64,000 nucleotides of DNA from Echinococcus granulosus. Taxonomy: Eukaryota > Platyhelminthes > Cestoda > Cyclophyllidea > Taeniidae. The position numbers were made by a program, and so were the translations under genes. The notes under the pieces were generated by a model that had not been told where the DNA came from, did not search any database, and saw only the letters and a program-made list of their open reading frames with translations. Shown piece after piece: positions 50,701 through 63,639 of this stretch. The DNA lies in NCBI RefSeq assembly GCF_000524195.1, contig NW_020170401.1, positions 774,327 through 838,326 on the forward strand. Direction: 5' to 3'. Each line of letters opens with the position of its first letter. Positions within the stretch are counted from its first letter, which is position 1.

Positions 50701-53700
50701 TACTGTGCGCCCGCCATGGCCGGTGAGAACGTGGCGCGACGTCTATTGTCTCCGCTGGAATGTGCACTCAATCTGCTTGATCAGATGCCGGATATTGTGC
50801 GCACCTTCGGCAACCATCTCGCTGCGCCCGCCGCCCTTCTCCGACTGCGCCTCTACCGTTGTCTCGCTCTCCTACCGCCTAGTGCCTATTCTGGTCAGTT
50901 GTCCTCCCCTTCTTTTATTCAATTGAATATCCTTTTAATTTGCCGATCTAGTTAGAGTTGAAATTGGTAGCGTCCTATCGGCGCTATATTTAATTTTGAA
51001 ATGCGACTCTTGAGGGTTATTGCTTTCTTTCATTACATCCTCTTAGTCCCTCTTGCTTCTCAATGCGTGTGATCTTGATTGGGCATCTTTACTAGTAGAA
51101 TATTGGGTTAGGAATTGTGGAGAGGCTAAGGATAACCAAAAATTTTTTGTTCTCTTATTATATTTCCACGTTTCTCACATTTTTGAATTTCCCCTTTTCT
51201 TTCGCTTGTATCAAATTGGATTTCTTTAATCAAAGGACCACTCAGGCTATGGGAATGAGGTTCAGATGAATAGATCTGCGTTTTCTTTGAGAGCGTTTTG
51301 TCGTATGTGTTGAAAACGACGTTGATAGATACGTAGTGAATAGTTATAAGACGGATCTCCACACCAATTTCGTGAGAATGGAATCGCTGAGGATTACAAG
51401 GACTCACATGATTCCGTGTATGAACTTGCAGCAATAAGCAAATATTACTCTATCACAAGACGTTTTGTTCATTCTGCCATGTGTTTCCCCTTCTTTCTCT
51501 CACTTTGCGAAATAAGCTGAAATAGCAGTTGATTTATGACTTTACAGTTTAGAACTCCAGACTTTTGCCGTTTAGTCGAGATTGGCCGAGTAATTCTATT
51601 TGGAATCTGCTTTTCAAATTAATGAGTGTTTCCTTTTTGTACCCTAATTTGTTGTTTGCGCACACTTGACTTTCACTTGGCCCTGAAAATTCAGAATGAT
51701 TAATTGGTGAAATGGCTCCGCGCTGGATAGATACTTTGCTTTTTACCCTAATTAGTTCCTCACTAGTCTCTATCACAAGCATTCTTCCTTCAGGAGGTCA
51801 AGTTAGTCAGTCAGTCATTCCAATGCAATCGATCAACCGCGATCCTTGTTGGGTGATTGCAGAGGCAATGCCTTAACTGATTGAGTCCCTTAACGAGTCT
51901 TTTACTCTTAAACTTGCAATTGATCTCTGTGCGACCTTAATTATCTGGCTTTCGCTGTCAACATTTCTGTTAAAATTCATAAGATCACTTTATGGAAATA
52001 TCCTCACTGGTCTCTATCGCAAGCTTTCTTCCATTACGGGGTCAAGGTAGTCAATCAGTCTGTCAAATCTCACCGGTTAAGTAGGATCTTTGTTGGATCA
52101 TTGTAGAGGTAACGTTTGCACTAATTGAATACTTAAGTGAGTCCTTCACTCTCTTAAACTTTCATTTGACCTCTGTGCAACCTTATTAATCTGTTTTTCA
52201 TTGTCGATGCTCTCGTTGAAATTCACATGGGCTCTTTATGGCAATGAGTTGCTCGTGAATCACCGTCAAGTTTACGACTTCTGTACAGTTTATGTAATGT
52301 ATTCATTTTCTATTAATTATTCAAGAGGTGGATCTCTGAAGTACGGAAATTCACTTCCTTTTCTGGATTTGTGCTACACTTTTTTTCGCTAAGGACATCC
52401 TCGTGGCTCTCTGACGCACAGATTCGCAGAATAAACAAACGAATTTCAATAGCAGTGGGTTTATTGACTGAGTTAATACTTGGTCCTCTCATTCTGGAGG
52501 ACCTCCTACTCCGTAATCTTAAAATACCATCTTCACAATCAGCAACTTCCTTGCTTGTATCAGCAGCTTTAATAAGCTTACCTCCGGAGAGGTTTGGTTG
52601 TACAGCGTGTACCATTTCGTGCTCGGTTTGCAGTGAAACCAGTGCATTGCTTTTTCTGTAAAATTTTTATTATCGTCATTTGCTTCCCACTCCCGATCTT
52701 CGCTGATAGCCTTGAGGTGAGTCTTATCTACAAACTGCCTTTGGAGTGGCCTTTTTCGAGTTTTCATCTCATAGTTGAAGACGAAGAGTTCTACCTACCA
52801 TCGTTATACGGAGCTCTGTGAACAACTTACCTTCCAAGACTTTTTTGTACTTCTAAATCACGCCTTTGTCCCTTCCCAATTACGTAATCCAGTGAAAGTC
52901 ACCGGATTATGCAAGAATTTCTATTTCAAGGCGAGGACTAACGCGGACATTGCTCCCCCAGATTTCCAGGCTTTGGTTGCTACAGACAATGGCTAGGTTC
53001 AAACATGGAGGAAGTGAAAAGATTTGTCAATGCGCATCAAAGTACTCGCTTTGATCAAGTTTAATTTTACTACCACGCGCGTGGTGTTCCTCAACCCATG
53101 ACAAGTGGTGAAATTTACTGAGTACATTCCATTCTTACTCTGCAACCTTCATTGTTGATTGGGTCGATGGTTAGTTCACGTTATTGTGTCAAAGTGTCGG
53201 TTGGGTGCCCAAATCCTGAGTACTTTTGTCGGTGTGGAGAAATACAGGCCTTACTCGAGCCACGCCAGTGGGATGCGGCGACAGAGGAGACAGACCATTT
53301 CCCGGCTACCACGTTGTTATTATTTTCGGAGTAAATGACACAAATGTCACTTTGTAATGGTACGATTATGTGGAAATTAACGCTTTTCTAAATCCATTGG
53401 CTCCAGATTTATCTTTGTTCTGCCTCTGCGTCTCTGTTAGGCGGAGACAATTTGGCTGTGGCTTTCATTAGCCCAGTGGATTCTCTTTTTTTTTCGCAGT
53501 GAATAATTAACCCACTGTCCAGTGAATTACAGCACCTTCTGTCATGCGCCTATTGGATCTCGAAATGTCAAAGATGGCACTGCTTCCATGAACTTGGGTT
53601 TACCCAGGTGCGAAAGTTTTCAACACTGTATGCAAGTTCTCATTAGTGTTTTTCTCCTTTTCATATTTTCGTTTCATTTGAAAAGTCTTAATCGTGGATA

Positions 53701-56700
53701 ATGTGATCCGCTGACATGCTTTATTCTTTGAAAATGAAACTATTTTCTTACCTACTGAAAAGGAGTGCCTTTTGTTTTGACACGCATCTCAACAGTTAAT
53801 TGGAGAAGAAAAAGACGCTTTAAAGGCGTGCCGTCTGCGCTATGGCCAGATGTATTGTGTTAAGGTATTTGCTTTGAGCTGTGTATTGCTCCAAAGATAT
53901 GTGATCTATGGAAGTATCAAGGCTCGTGACGATCGCCTAATGCAGTGGAAAGTCAAAAGGTGACTATTTAATGCACTTTAACGTGACCTTTAATTAGCCT
54001 TACTGAAATCCTTTTTTAGATTTTGATCTTGCGTTGAATATCGTCAAATGGAAATTATTTTTATTATTCCAGATTCTGTGGCTAGTCTGCTTTGGTAGTG
54101 TCCTTAGATGGTGCATGAAACCCTTATCCACTTTCTGGTCGATTATTACAAAGAAACTATTGCACTGATAAGGTAATGTGTCGAATCGGCGCGCTAAGGA
54201 ATAGAGTGTTTTTTGGGCAAATGCTCCCTTCTTCCACGCTTTCTAGTTTAACCTAGGCGGTGATGAGGGTGTTCACCTAGCTTCTCTACCTTACCTGATT
54301 GCGTAATTTGATATGCAGTTGTTTCTGCTACACCTCATCGGTGTGTACCCTCTTCTCCAAAATCAGATCACTTTTGTCTCTATTACTTCGTCGAACTGTC
54401 TATCCCTACAGCGTTGGCGCCTGAACACTTTTTATGCGTAAAAGTGACACGAATCATCCACAAAAATGTAAATAAGGAGGACTGACACAGGTATTACACA
54501 GTTTACAATTCAGATTGCTGCAGTGGCTTGTGACCTCAGGGGACCTGTAAAATGCACGCGATCGTTTGTTTGCACTCATTGTAAATCGTTGATGGGTATA
54601 TTCTGGTCCATTGGTATGACACTGCCCCTTTCTGGATATCCACGTAACAAACTGTTGATTCAAATTAATGGATGATTTACGAAATTAAGCATTGCCCCAA
54701 GGCTGCAACAATTCCCTTAGAATTTGTTGCCTGGCATTTGAAGAGGATAGGATAGCTGAGTGTCCCGGCCCAAAGTGATTCAATAGACTGATTCTGGTGG
54801 TGAAACGCTAGGCGGTGATGCCTCGAGTTGCGGAATACTGGTAAAGAATTAAGTGTCACTAGTGGCGAGCATATTCGAAGTTAACACATGGAGCAGTTTC
54901 AGTAATTTCTATCAAGAGTGATGATGAAATCATTCATTTGCGTTTGCCTCAACTTGGGAAGGGAAGGTCATTGTAGAGACCACGCAAATGGGTTCCACCT
55001 GCATGCCGTGAACCGCTAGGAAGCAGCAATGTGCAAAAGCTATCTGTTTATTTCTCACCCCTTCCGTTTGCCCTACAAAATCGGCCGTGAATTTTGGATA
55101 GCTGAGGCTAACTCGTAAGTGAAAGTAATTTTTTTTTCTGCTGTAACCTTCACCAAGCGAGCATGTCATTGGTTACCCCAAAACGCTGCAACCACTACCA
55201 CCCCACACCTCCAAAGCGCGCACCATCAGGCTCGCTTTGTTTGTGTGCCCGTAATAGACTGTAAACTCAACGGTTAGCTACGAATTGTCCACTTTCTGAA
55301 GACCAAACGGAAACTGTAACTGCGATACATCTACTAGGTACAATTCGGAGGTGGCCTTAGACGTGTCATCTGGACGGATAGTTGGGGAATAAACTTGAGG
55401 TGGAAAAGGAGGTGTCAAGGGCTGGATTGTTTACCTCTCGTGGCACAGGTTTGCCAACTCTACTGGTTTGGGAGGGATAGTTGTCTACCCATATTGCGTG
55501 GCTCAGTATTATCCTTCAGTAGCAACTAATCGTCCTGCGAAATGTTTTTCAAGAGAACTCATCCAGGCATTCGCTCATCTTTTTTCAGGTGTAGTGGAGG
55601 ATATTTACAAGCGTAAGTATTTAGCATGCCTAAAGGCTCGTCTACTAACTCCACATTTTTTCCCACCATGGGAACAGAACTGACTTTCCCAATCACCTTT
55701 GTTTTGCCACCTGCATGTGGGCGCATTTACCATCTGCGAAGTAGGCAAAGGAAGGCGAAGGGATGGGGTGAGGGCGTTGCCCTCCTCCTTTATTTATTAA
55801 TTTTCGCACGTCTACTAACTTTTTTGACTATGCAAATTGAATTAGTTTTGTTTCTGTGCAGTTGTGGCAAGTGTTTTTTAGCGATCTCTCTCGGAACTGG
55901 AATTACTCATTCACTGTTTCGAATGATAAGGGCATGCGCGACTGGGGTTAAGGCAGTTTTTCACTTATCCCTGATGACATTGCTGCGTAAGAATTGGGGA
56001 GCAAATAGGCTTATTAAACCATTTCTTCCGGGTTGTACGCTCTGCTGCCGCGTCCTCTCCGAATGATATACAAGGTGCCATGTTAGAAGCTCCTGCAGAT
56101 TTGGAGACGAGTTGAACCCGCTTCGTAAGGCAGACAAGTTAAAGCTGCGTCCGTATGTTTTAAGTGACCTTCAATGATGCGAGGCGATTTAAAAGAGTAC
56201 CGAGTTGGATAAGGGCATAAGCAAAAGCACCGATGATAGATTGACGCCCATCTAGGCTCTAAAATCCATCTAGATAAACAAGATCAAACATTTTACAGGT
56301 GCTGACAAGTTATAACAAGTCATCAAAGCAAAGTGTGCTAAAAGTCACAAATTGCCTGGTCATCTGATATTTGCTCCTGCTGACCTGGTTTAATGACGTT
56401 TTCAGTCCGCTTGAAGGCTGTTTAAATGCTAGACACATTCTCTGTGACCAAGTATGATTTTTGGGGAATTTAAGGTATATGGCTTAGGGTTTTTATTGTG
56501 TGCAATTGTTACTAAGGCAGCCTAAGTATATTTCAACTGTATCATTAGTGTCATCCATGGAGGCTCATGCTACTGATTTTTTCCAGTAGTATCAGATACT
56601 CCATTACGCACTTATCTGCTAACTACTATCCCATATTGTTTTAAATTCCTCAATTTTTATAACGAAAAATGTGTGTTTTTTTTCCATATCGGGCCGTCAG

Positions 56701-59700
56701 CGTTATGTTTGGAATTTTTTCGCTAGTCACTGTAGGTTAGATATTTTTCTTTCTGATCATGCTACTAATTATTTTCAGTAATATCGGGCTTTTCGTTACC
56801 TACTTAATACTAAACTGTTTTTCCACATTGTTTCATTAACAAGTAATGCATCTTTTCAATTTGAGTCATGGGTGTTGCTTTTAATTCTTTCCTGTTACAG
56901 TGGCTTAGATGTTTTCCTTTTTGGAGCAGCTATCAGGGTTTTAAATGAGCTTTCCGGGCCAAATGCTTGATTTCACACATTATTTCATTTAGCTTTTAAA
57001 GGTTAACAGTTTTTGTTTCAAGGTGTCGTCCTATTCCGTCACCTTTTATTAATGAAGATCGCGCAACAGCAAACCAAGCGTTGTTGAATTCCAGTCTTAA
57101 AATCACACTGATAATATTTACTTGAGAAGAGTGTTAACATTTATCTGCAATAAGGAGGCCATTTATTTCTCATTATCACAGATTTTATCAGTAGTAAACT
57201 CTTTCAGAAAAAAACTATAACTAAAAACATTAAAAAACGCTTCTGTTTTGGTTTGGATCCTGGACATCGTGAGAGCCACAAACAAATTCCCAGACCACCC
57301 AAGTTCATCAAAAAAACACTCGGCGAGAGGATCGCATCATGTGATCATTATTGGTGGTGGGTGCTGCCACTCCAGCGTGAAGGTGACCCCAAAATATGCG
57401 CCTAAATTATCCAAACTTGGCATAGCTTTGTCACCCGTTGGAAACTTGAAACGCATTTGCTCTTATCGGTGTGTGTGCTCGGGATGGAACTAATGTTTTC
57501 TCCCATACTGTTTGATGCGGACGCCTAACCAATTGCAACCATGACGACAAGCAGTGAATAAGATCCCAAAAATATGAGTCTCAAAACAGCTAAAACGTTG
57601 GCACTAAGTTGACTATGAGCGTCGACTTCACTTGTATCCTGACAGATTCCAGTTCCAAGTGTAGATGAATGGGGTGCAACTGAAAAGTGCCTGTTTTAGA
57701 ATGTGAAGGAGGTAGTTGTTTTTTGGGGCATTCGCGTCGCTAAAGCATGGTACTATGGGAAAAAAGTGATGTTATCTGTTTAAAAATAAGCTTTTTGATC
57801 TTTTGGTCGAAAAAAAGACTACCATCAAACTTAAGCAGTCGGTGGCAAATAGAATGTTGTAAATCGTTGACATTGAAGGTGATACATTTCTGAGACAAGA
57901 AAATCTGGAGGGTAGACGGTGCAATTCTCAGTTTTGCATGTTTCCTCTGCTGAAGTTTATTAACCTGGATAATCTTTAATCTACTTTCTTCATGGAAGTT
58001 TCCATACCACTGAATATTTAAGTTGTAGATTGTTCCTGTTTCGATTTACCTAAACCACCGTTTTTCTTTGTCCAATGGCCTTATGACATTGCAGAAAATA
58101 ACAGTTATTTTGTTTACAACCAGACGTCATCCGTTACCGAGGTCATTCTGCACGTCTTCCACATCTTGTGGACAGTATGGAGCAAACTTGGAGTTTCTTC
58201 TTGATTTCAGTCCTCATTTGACATTTTAGTTCTGCTCACCCATCAATCAAGGTTCTTTTCAGATTCTTATAACTATTTGATGTATAAATGCTACTCATTG
58301 TTAATGGCTTTCATATTCCCACTTCAAGAGTTCTTGTATTGACAATTTTGACTATAATTCTGGCCTTGCTCCATCGCTGGCTGCTGTGTCCAACTTGCGA
58401 TTTGAATCTCTTGGCGAAGTACCATATGGTTTCAATAGCCTTTCCTGTGCCATTTTTCTCATACTCGGCTATCCACCGCCGATGCCCCTCTTTCATAAAT
58501 CTCTTCACATTTATGTGTAAGCCTTCCTTAAAGTTTATTTGAAGAAGGGAAAGGTTATAAAGTGGCACTTAAGTTACCCTGGATGGGATGATAACAGAGG
58601 AAAATGCAAATATTATTTGTTTCAAGAGTAAAAAGGGAGGCTTGAAGGACTTAAAAGTACTTGCTTCCGTGTATTCTGGAACACCCATTTTCTTAGTATG
58701 CTATGAAATACTTCATCATCATCACTTGCACCCTGCTTTATCAAGCCTTCAGCCGGCTCTATATAGCCTACCATTTACATGATGACATTTTGTACTCAGT
58801 TTAATAACCTATCAAGTACTTAATTTTCAGTGGATGGTTAAACCACCCTACCTATTTCCTAACTCGTATCTCACTGGCGTCACATATGTGTAACAGTTGT
58901 TTATCGGTTTATGAGAACTGATTGCACAAAATCCTGTCGCAAAAACACTGCTTTACTTTATAAGCAGTGCAAAATTTATGCAAAATATTCTGTCTTGGGA
59001 AAATTGCACTTTTTTGGTAGTTTTGCAGCTGTATATCTTCATTTGGACGATAAAACCTTTGATCGGGAGTGGTCGCTTTTCCTCTTACACAGAATCAGAG
59101 TAGTGGCGTGTGGGTGTTTCAATGTTCCTGCACCGTATTAATTCCACGACAGATCTTTGGATTTAGCATCAAAGGAACTATGCCTAATTTCTCATAAATC
59201 TCCAACAAAGTATCAAATCGAGACATGAAAAAACCTTCACGAACACTGTTGTTAACTGCTGTAAATGTGCAGGCATTGACACTGTCGCAATCATGACCTG
59301 AAGATCCAAAGGGATGAAGGCTGCAGGCCAGAGGTTTGTACTACCGACAGCCTGCGTACACTTGGAGCACGTCCACCCCTACGTCGTCACCATTCTCGCC
59401 TATTTGCGTCCTTCAAAATGGTCTTGAAGTGAAAGTATCATTACTGAGCAGCTGAGAGAAATGCAATGAGAATGTAAGGGAAAGAATTTACTAGAATCTT
59501 CGTAAATTAGTTGCCGAAAGAGGGACTTCTACCGTCAAATGGGGGGATTTCTGGAACATCCAAATTTGAATACTCTCATGATTTTGTAAACAACCCCAGT
59601 AATTACGGATTGTTGAAAATATGGATGGAGGAAGAAATAGGAAGTTAAATTTTCTAGGCTACCTGTAAAACTACCGGAGCCTTCGATAGCTTATGCATTT

Positions 59701-60801
59701 TCCTTCTTCTCTTGCCTTCCACGGATTTAGGCGGCTTCAACGTTCTGCTGCGAGAGATAGTGGCGGAGTTTACACTAACCGACTCCTCTTCCACAACGGC
59801 CGTCTGTTTAGCCGGTCTGTTAGGTCAGAGTGAGGACAGTGTGGTGCTCAACTCCTGGTGTCGTGCCTCCGATCAACAACTCGTTGAGGATGCTGTGAGT
59901 TTCTTTATCACATTTTTTGTCTATTGGTTCTTCTAGTTTAAAATGCATCCAGATAACGGCTGGGCCAGACTGGTTCTTTTTCTCGATAGCTTCTACTTTA
60001 AATTTCCTTTATTAATTAGAAGTGCCGGTCAATTATTCACTTATGTAGGGGACTTCCCTGTCACGAATGCGTCTGTCCTGTCATCACTTGGATTGGTTTT
60101 CTTTTTTCTTTTTTTTTCTTGGACAGATAATCAATTCCCGTTGACCTTACATTAGGTTGTCGGGGATAGGAATGGTCCTCAGCATGTAGTTCCATCAATA
60201 ACTCGCAGTACTGTTTAAAGTTTTGGTAAATTCATTGCTCCTTTAACTACAATCGTTGGGATGGGATTGTCTGCTGACTGGGTGACTCGAAACTGCGGGA
60301 GAAAAAGGCTTCTTGAAAGACAACCATGGCTAGTAAATCGGTCAGTGAGAAGGAAGTCCTATTTTTCTCGGTGGCAATGCAAGTCCTTAAAGCGCTTGTC
60401 GTAAAACTGACAAAATCTGCATAGCTTACTTAATTGTCCCATACCGTAGAGTTTCAGCTAATGCTGTGACCATCTCCACTTTGGAACACTCTCAAAAGCC
60501 TCTATGATGTAGTCATTCAAAGGTACAATCCAGCTGTGAAATAGTTGACAACCCCATCGATGTATCACAAGTACCCGACCTCTTTTTTTTTCGGTCATTA
60601 ACAAAGCATATTTCCTTATTGAAAGGCGTCTCTTAACAGCATTAGCTGGATGGGAAGGTTTCATTTAAAAGTTTCTCCACCCTGAACTTCGACCACAAAC
60701 CGGACGACAAGCCCCTAATCGTTGCTATTTCCAACCGCTTTTTAACGAAGCCCACTTTCTCGCTAATCACTGGCTTCGATCATATCGGCTCTCTTTGTTC
60801 G
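33742..60801 (+). CDS. HEATR5A/HEATR5B (LAA1-type) HEAT-repeat protein, 5' part
   Basis: HEATR5 proteins (yeast Laa1) are very long HEAT-repeat proteins that act with AP-1 and clathrin in endosome/Golgi trafficking. Exons: 33742-34182, 34257-34496 (interrupted by 100 Ns), 34602-34833, 39021-39166, 39235-39742, 39916-40193, 43602-43829, 50647-50893, 59731-59894, and probably 60672-60801. All joins are in phase. The start [11 protein letters not shown] aligns with MELAHSLLLNEEA of human HEATR5B. Further landmarks are [81 protein letters not shown] and [16 protein letters not shown] Gly/Ser/Gln-rich insertion sits in exon 39235-39742. About 40% of a roughly 2,000-residue protein is present, and the gene continues past the right edge. 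The last exon is the weakest. Confidence 0.93.
34305..34404. other. Assembly gap (100 N) inside a HEATR5 exon
   Basis: This is a run of exactly 100 Ns, the customary size for a gap of unknown length. Coding sequence continues on both sides in the same exon. One further ambiguous base is at 34419. Confidence 0.95.
34834..39020 (+). other. HEATR5 intron, 4.2 kb
   Basis: The donor CCGA|GTAAGC and acceptor TTTTCCTCAG flank phase-1 exon ends. Inside is a perfect (ATC)n tract (listed separately). No nested gene or RNA was recognised. Confidence 0.7.
35751..35789. repeat. (ATC)n microsatellite
   Basis: Thirteen uninterrupted tcA/cat trinucleotides lie within the second half of the first long HEATR5 intron. 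It is non-coding. Confidence 0.95.
40194..43601 (+). other. HEATR5 intron, 3.4 kb
   Basis: Donor GCC|GTAAGT and acceptor CACGCACAG are both phase 0. Nothing beyond AT-rich unique-looking sequence is seen. Confidence 0.7.
45005..46085 (+). repeat. Dispersed repeat, array A (one unit plus part of a second)
   Basis: The unit begins near ggcggaatatgtattgtcaa (about 45050) and includes cggtgctgtaagaaaaa, ctctcttggtaatttt and cagatggttcacg, and a new unit start recurs near 45900. The second partial unit repeats the block aaccgggagtcaaacaaac, found as taccgagaattaaacaaac in the first. The period is about 850 bp. The same blocks, in the same order, occur in array B and at the right edge. Confidence 0.65.
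47930..48965 (+). repeat. Dispersed repeat, array B (one unit plus part of a second)
   Basis: A unit starts near gcagaatatgtattgtcaac (about 47973) and contains cggtgctgtaagaaaaca, tctgggttccatccag and agatggttcacg. The start-of-unit blocks recur at about 48840-48960 (ggcagtacaaagatggagtc, against ggcagtacgaaggaggagcc). Spacing is about 870 bp. The copy is more complete than array A. It has no long open frame and no evident terminal inverted repeats. Confidence 0.65.
48518..48535. repeat. Poly-G run (18 G)
   Basis: A homopolymer of 18 G lies inside repeat array B, where the other copies have shorter, mixed sequence. It could be a genuine slippage expansion or an assembly artefact. Confidence 0.9.
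50894..59730 (+). other. HEATR5 intron, 8.8 kb
   Basis: Donor TCTG|GTCAGT and acceptor ACGGATTTAG join the codons for PSAYSG and [13 protein letters not shown], contiguous in homologues. A tandem duplication lies at 51758-52240. Open frames within (for example 55626-56066 and 52371-52661) lack recognisable homology. Confidence 0.75.
51758..52240. repeat. Two diverged tandem copies of about 244 bp
   Basis: Unit 1 starts cctcactagtctctatcac at 51758 and unit 2 starts cctcactggtctctatcgc at 52002. Inside both, in the same order, are ggtcaag, gtcagtcagt/gtcaatcagt, gatccttgttgggtgattg/gatctttgttggatcattg, gagtctttta/gagtccttca, and ctctgtgcgacctta/ctctgtgcaacctta. Confidence 0.75.
60672..60801 (+). 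CDS. Probable tenth HEATR5 exon
   Basis: A phase-0 stop-free segment follows the acceptor TTTAAAAG and ends at a strong donor (G|GTAAGT). It encodes [11 protein letters not shown] early and ends [12 protein letters not shown], which resembles the DASVALFG region at the corresponding place in human HEATR5B. Similarity is weak, but phase and position fit. Confidence 0.5.
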
Positions 60802-63639
60802 GTAAGTCTTTTTTCAAGCATAGAATCCATTAATTACTTTGTGTAATATCACTTGGAGAGTGCAATTATGCTGAAAACAGAGGCAGTTGCTTCTAAAATG
60901 ACTGAGGCATTGGGCTTAAGGGCATATGATGATCTCACGCTCACATTGAGCTTTTGCGTGATCCCTTCAGCTGTTATTCTTCCACTTTGCCATTGTATTC
61001 AAGAATTCTTTCTTCACCTCTCGAGTAGATGTCAGGAGCGCCGGTGCACTTATTTTAGACTTGACCTGAGAGAACTCTATCTCCATGCGGAGGTTAATTT
61101 GGGATCCCAAATTAGACCCAGTCCCAACATCTTGCTCATTATTTGGAAAAGGCTTCTGTTTACAATAATTTAAGTAATGTCTTAGCCATCCTAATTCCAG
61201 GGTGGTAATTTGTGCACAAACTTCTCCGCCAGTAAGCTTTCTAGATGGAAGTGGTGGCATGACAAACTCAGATGCGGCGAATTACTGCTCCTGACCTTAC
61301 ATCAGCCTTCCACTCAGTGGAACCTCCTTCATTGTTTTAAGAGTGTAACGTGAATACAAGAAAACTCGTACCTTCCTCTACTTTTTTTGCGTTTTTCTTA
61401 ACAAACTAAATGTTACATGCGGGATCGTAGCTCATCGTGTCTCCTCTCTCCCCCCCNCCCCCTGNNNNNNNNNNNNNNNNNNNNNNNNNNNNNNNNNNNN
61501 NNNNNNNNNNNNNNNNNNNNNNNNNNNNNNNNNNNNNNNNNNNNNNNNNNNNNNNNNNNNNNNNGATTTATTACTGTCGTAGAGATAGGCTGAAGGGCTT
61601 TAGGGATAATACTTCCACCATGTACCGTCAAGACGGATATGCCAACCGGGGAGATTGGGGGGCCTGCTTTCTTACCTCTAAATGGAGTAACTGCGACAAA
61701 TCGTTCAACGACTAGCCCATTCATCTAAATGGCGGTTTTATTTTGTTTACCTACGTTCTTCCGCTCTTATCGCGCCATGCCAAAAGCAGCAAGTGGGCTA
61801 CTTACAGTTTTGAATTGGGCCTTGTAGGCCTTTGGTAGGTTCCTTTAAAAGGGCGCGCCACTTAAAAACCCATTTGAGATTTGTTGACTATCACTTTTCT
61901 GTCCCTTCTGTTTCACTTGGCTACTATTATTGAATGTAGCTCTGGTAAAAGTGAAGGGGCGTAATGGATCTTAAAATAGCTTGTTATGTCTGGAATACTT
62001 TACAGTTTATCATGCCTCGTATAGCTTAAAAACAGTTTTCACCTTTGTTGCTTTACAACAGTAATCCAATCAGAACTAGCCTATGGGATGAACAAGTGAT
62101 TTTATCCTTCTTTTGCACCACAAATGAAATATTTTTAGAAAGCTTCTTAAAATAAACGCCACTACGGTCTATAGGTTGTTCCTCAATGGGCCACAGGACT
62201 GTGGTAAATTACACTTTTACCCCTGCATGCCCAAAACCTAGCTCTAGTCATCTGTCTTATTTTCAAACTGTCCATTTTGTGTGTGATTGTCTGATGGGAG
62301 AAAAATGGTGCTACTCATGACTTGGAGACATCATGGAGGGAATATGGAGGTTAAAGTGAGGCATTATACCCCTTCCTCTGCAAAGTCCAAACCCTACTGG
62401 TTAGGCCATGTGAAATTGGATCTTTCACCGTAATTACTGTGACGTGTCCACATCCCCAGAAAAACGTCGCTGTTCAAGTTTCTGCAGTCTTTCATTCTAC
62501 TAGATAGTCCCCAATAAATCTGGAAATTGTGCCCTTACTCGCTGCCTTTGGATTTGCTGAGACCCTAATAGTCACTTTAATTGTAACATTGATTCACTTT
62601 TATAAGTACTCATGGCTAATCCGGCCAAGTGACCCAGTCCCTGATCCAGTGAAAGCTGGGCCCGTACGCGCAGGTCACACCTCTGTGTTGATTCACCCTC
62701 GTTCATCAATAGGGGCATTTGTCCTGAAGTCCACATCTATTTATGATCCGCGCATACAATATCAGGTCATAACAATTCCAGCGGTAGAAACTCAGTCTAT
62801 AACTGTAATATCTTTGGAGAAGACTTTTCCTTATCCATCTTCGAGTTGTATCGAATAAAGCCAATGAACCTCAATCGTAACTGTTGTTTGGTTTCCGTGG
62901 AGGAATTCGTGGCAAACGACTCCACCACTGCACACACAAAACGAAGGCAGCTTAGCCTTTGGATGAGGTGGCGCGTGCCTTAGAGCTTGGAGATCACCAA
63001 CGCTATGCTAATTCGATGGACTTTCTAGTAGATACAAAAACCTTTTTTTAACAAACCATCCAGCAAGCAATCCTTTAGTATTTTTATGAACCCAACAAAG
63101 CAAGTGACAAACAGCGGTTTGGTACCATTGAAGCCTGTTATCATCTATCGATGGAATCCATCTGTTTAGCAACCGCACGACTTTCGTCTTCTAATTGGCG
63201 TACATCTCAACGAATTGTTTCACACCGCTCACGTTAAATGTGGCCGGAATTTCTTCAAGCTATCATGAATTGTGGCTCGTGCTGAACGTGATGCATCACC
63301 ATCTGGTGGTGAATCACCGAAATTGGTTAGTTGATTCAACCCATTTCTGGGCGTCATGTTCTTCTGCTTTTTCTTCTCCAAATACCACACAAAAAGTTTG
63401 ACAGGAAGCTGGCTTCTGCAGTTTTAAACCCGATTCGTAAAGCCCACAAGCACCAAGGCTTAACCGACATTTTATTATGTGTGGGTCGAAAGGCATGGTA
63501 GACTGATGCTTTTATCTACACTTTGCGGTGCATGCATTTGATAATTACTTCTGTAGTGATTCTAACTACTTGTGATCTAGGTTTCTTAAGATCTGGATGC
63601 ACCGGTTTTTAATAACCAATTTTTCCTGAAAATGAAAGA
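60802..63639. other. Presumed HEATR5 intron continuing to the right edge
   Basis: No further HEATR5 exon was recognised. The interval includes an assembly gap and short open frames without homology. Confidence 0.45.
61465..61564. other. Assembly gap (100 N) next to a poly-C tract
   Basis: One hundred Ns follow a C-rich run (61449-61463, with an ambiguous base at 61457). The low-complexity run probably caused the break. Confidence 0.95.

Noticed and set aside
55626..56066. 146-codon frame inside the longest HEATR5 intron
   Set aside because: It lacks homology and a credible start context. Its composition is like the surrounding intron.
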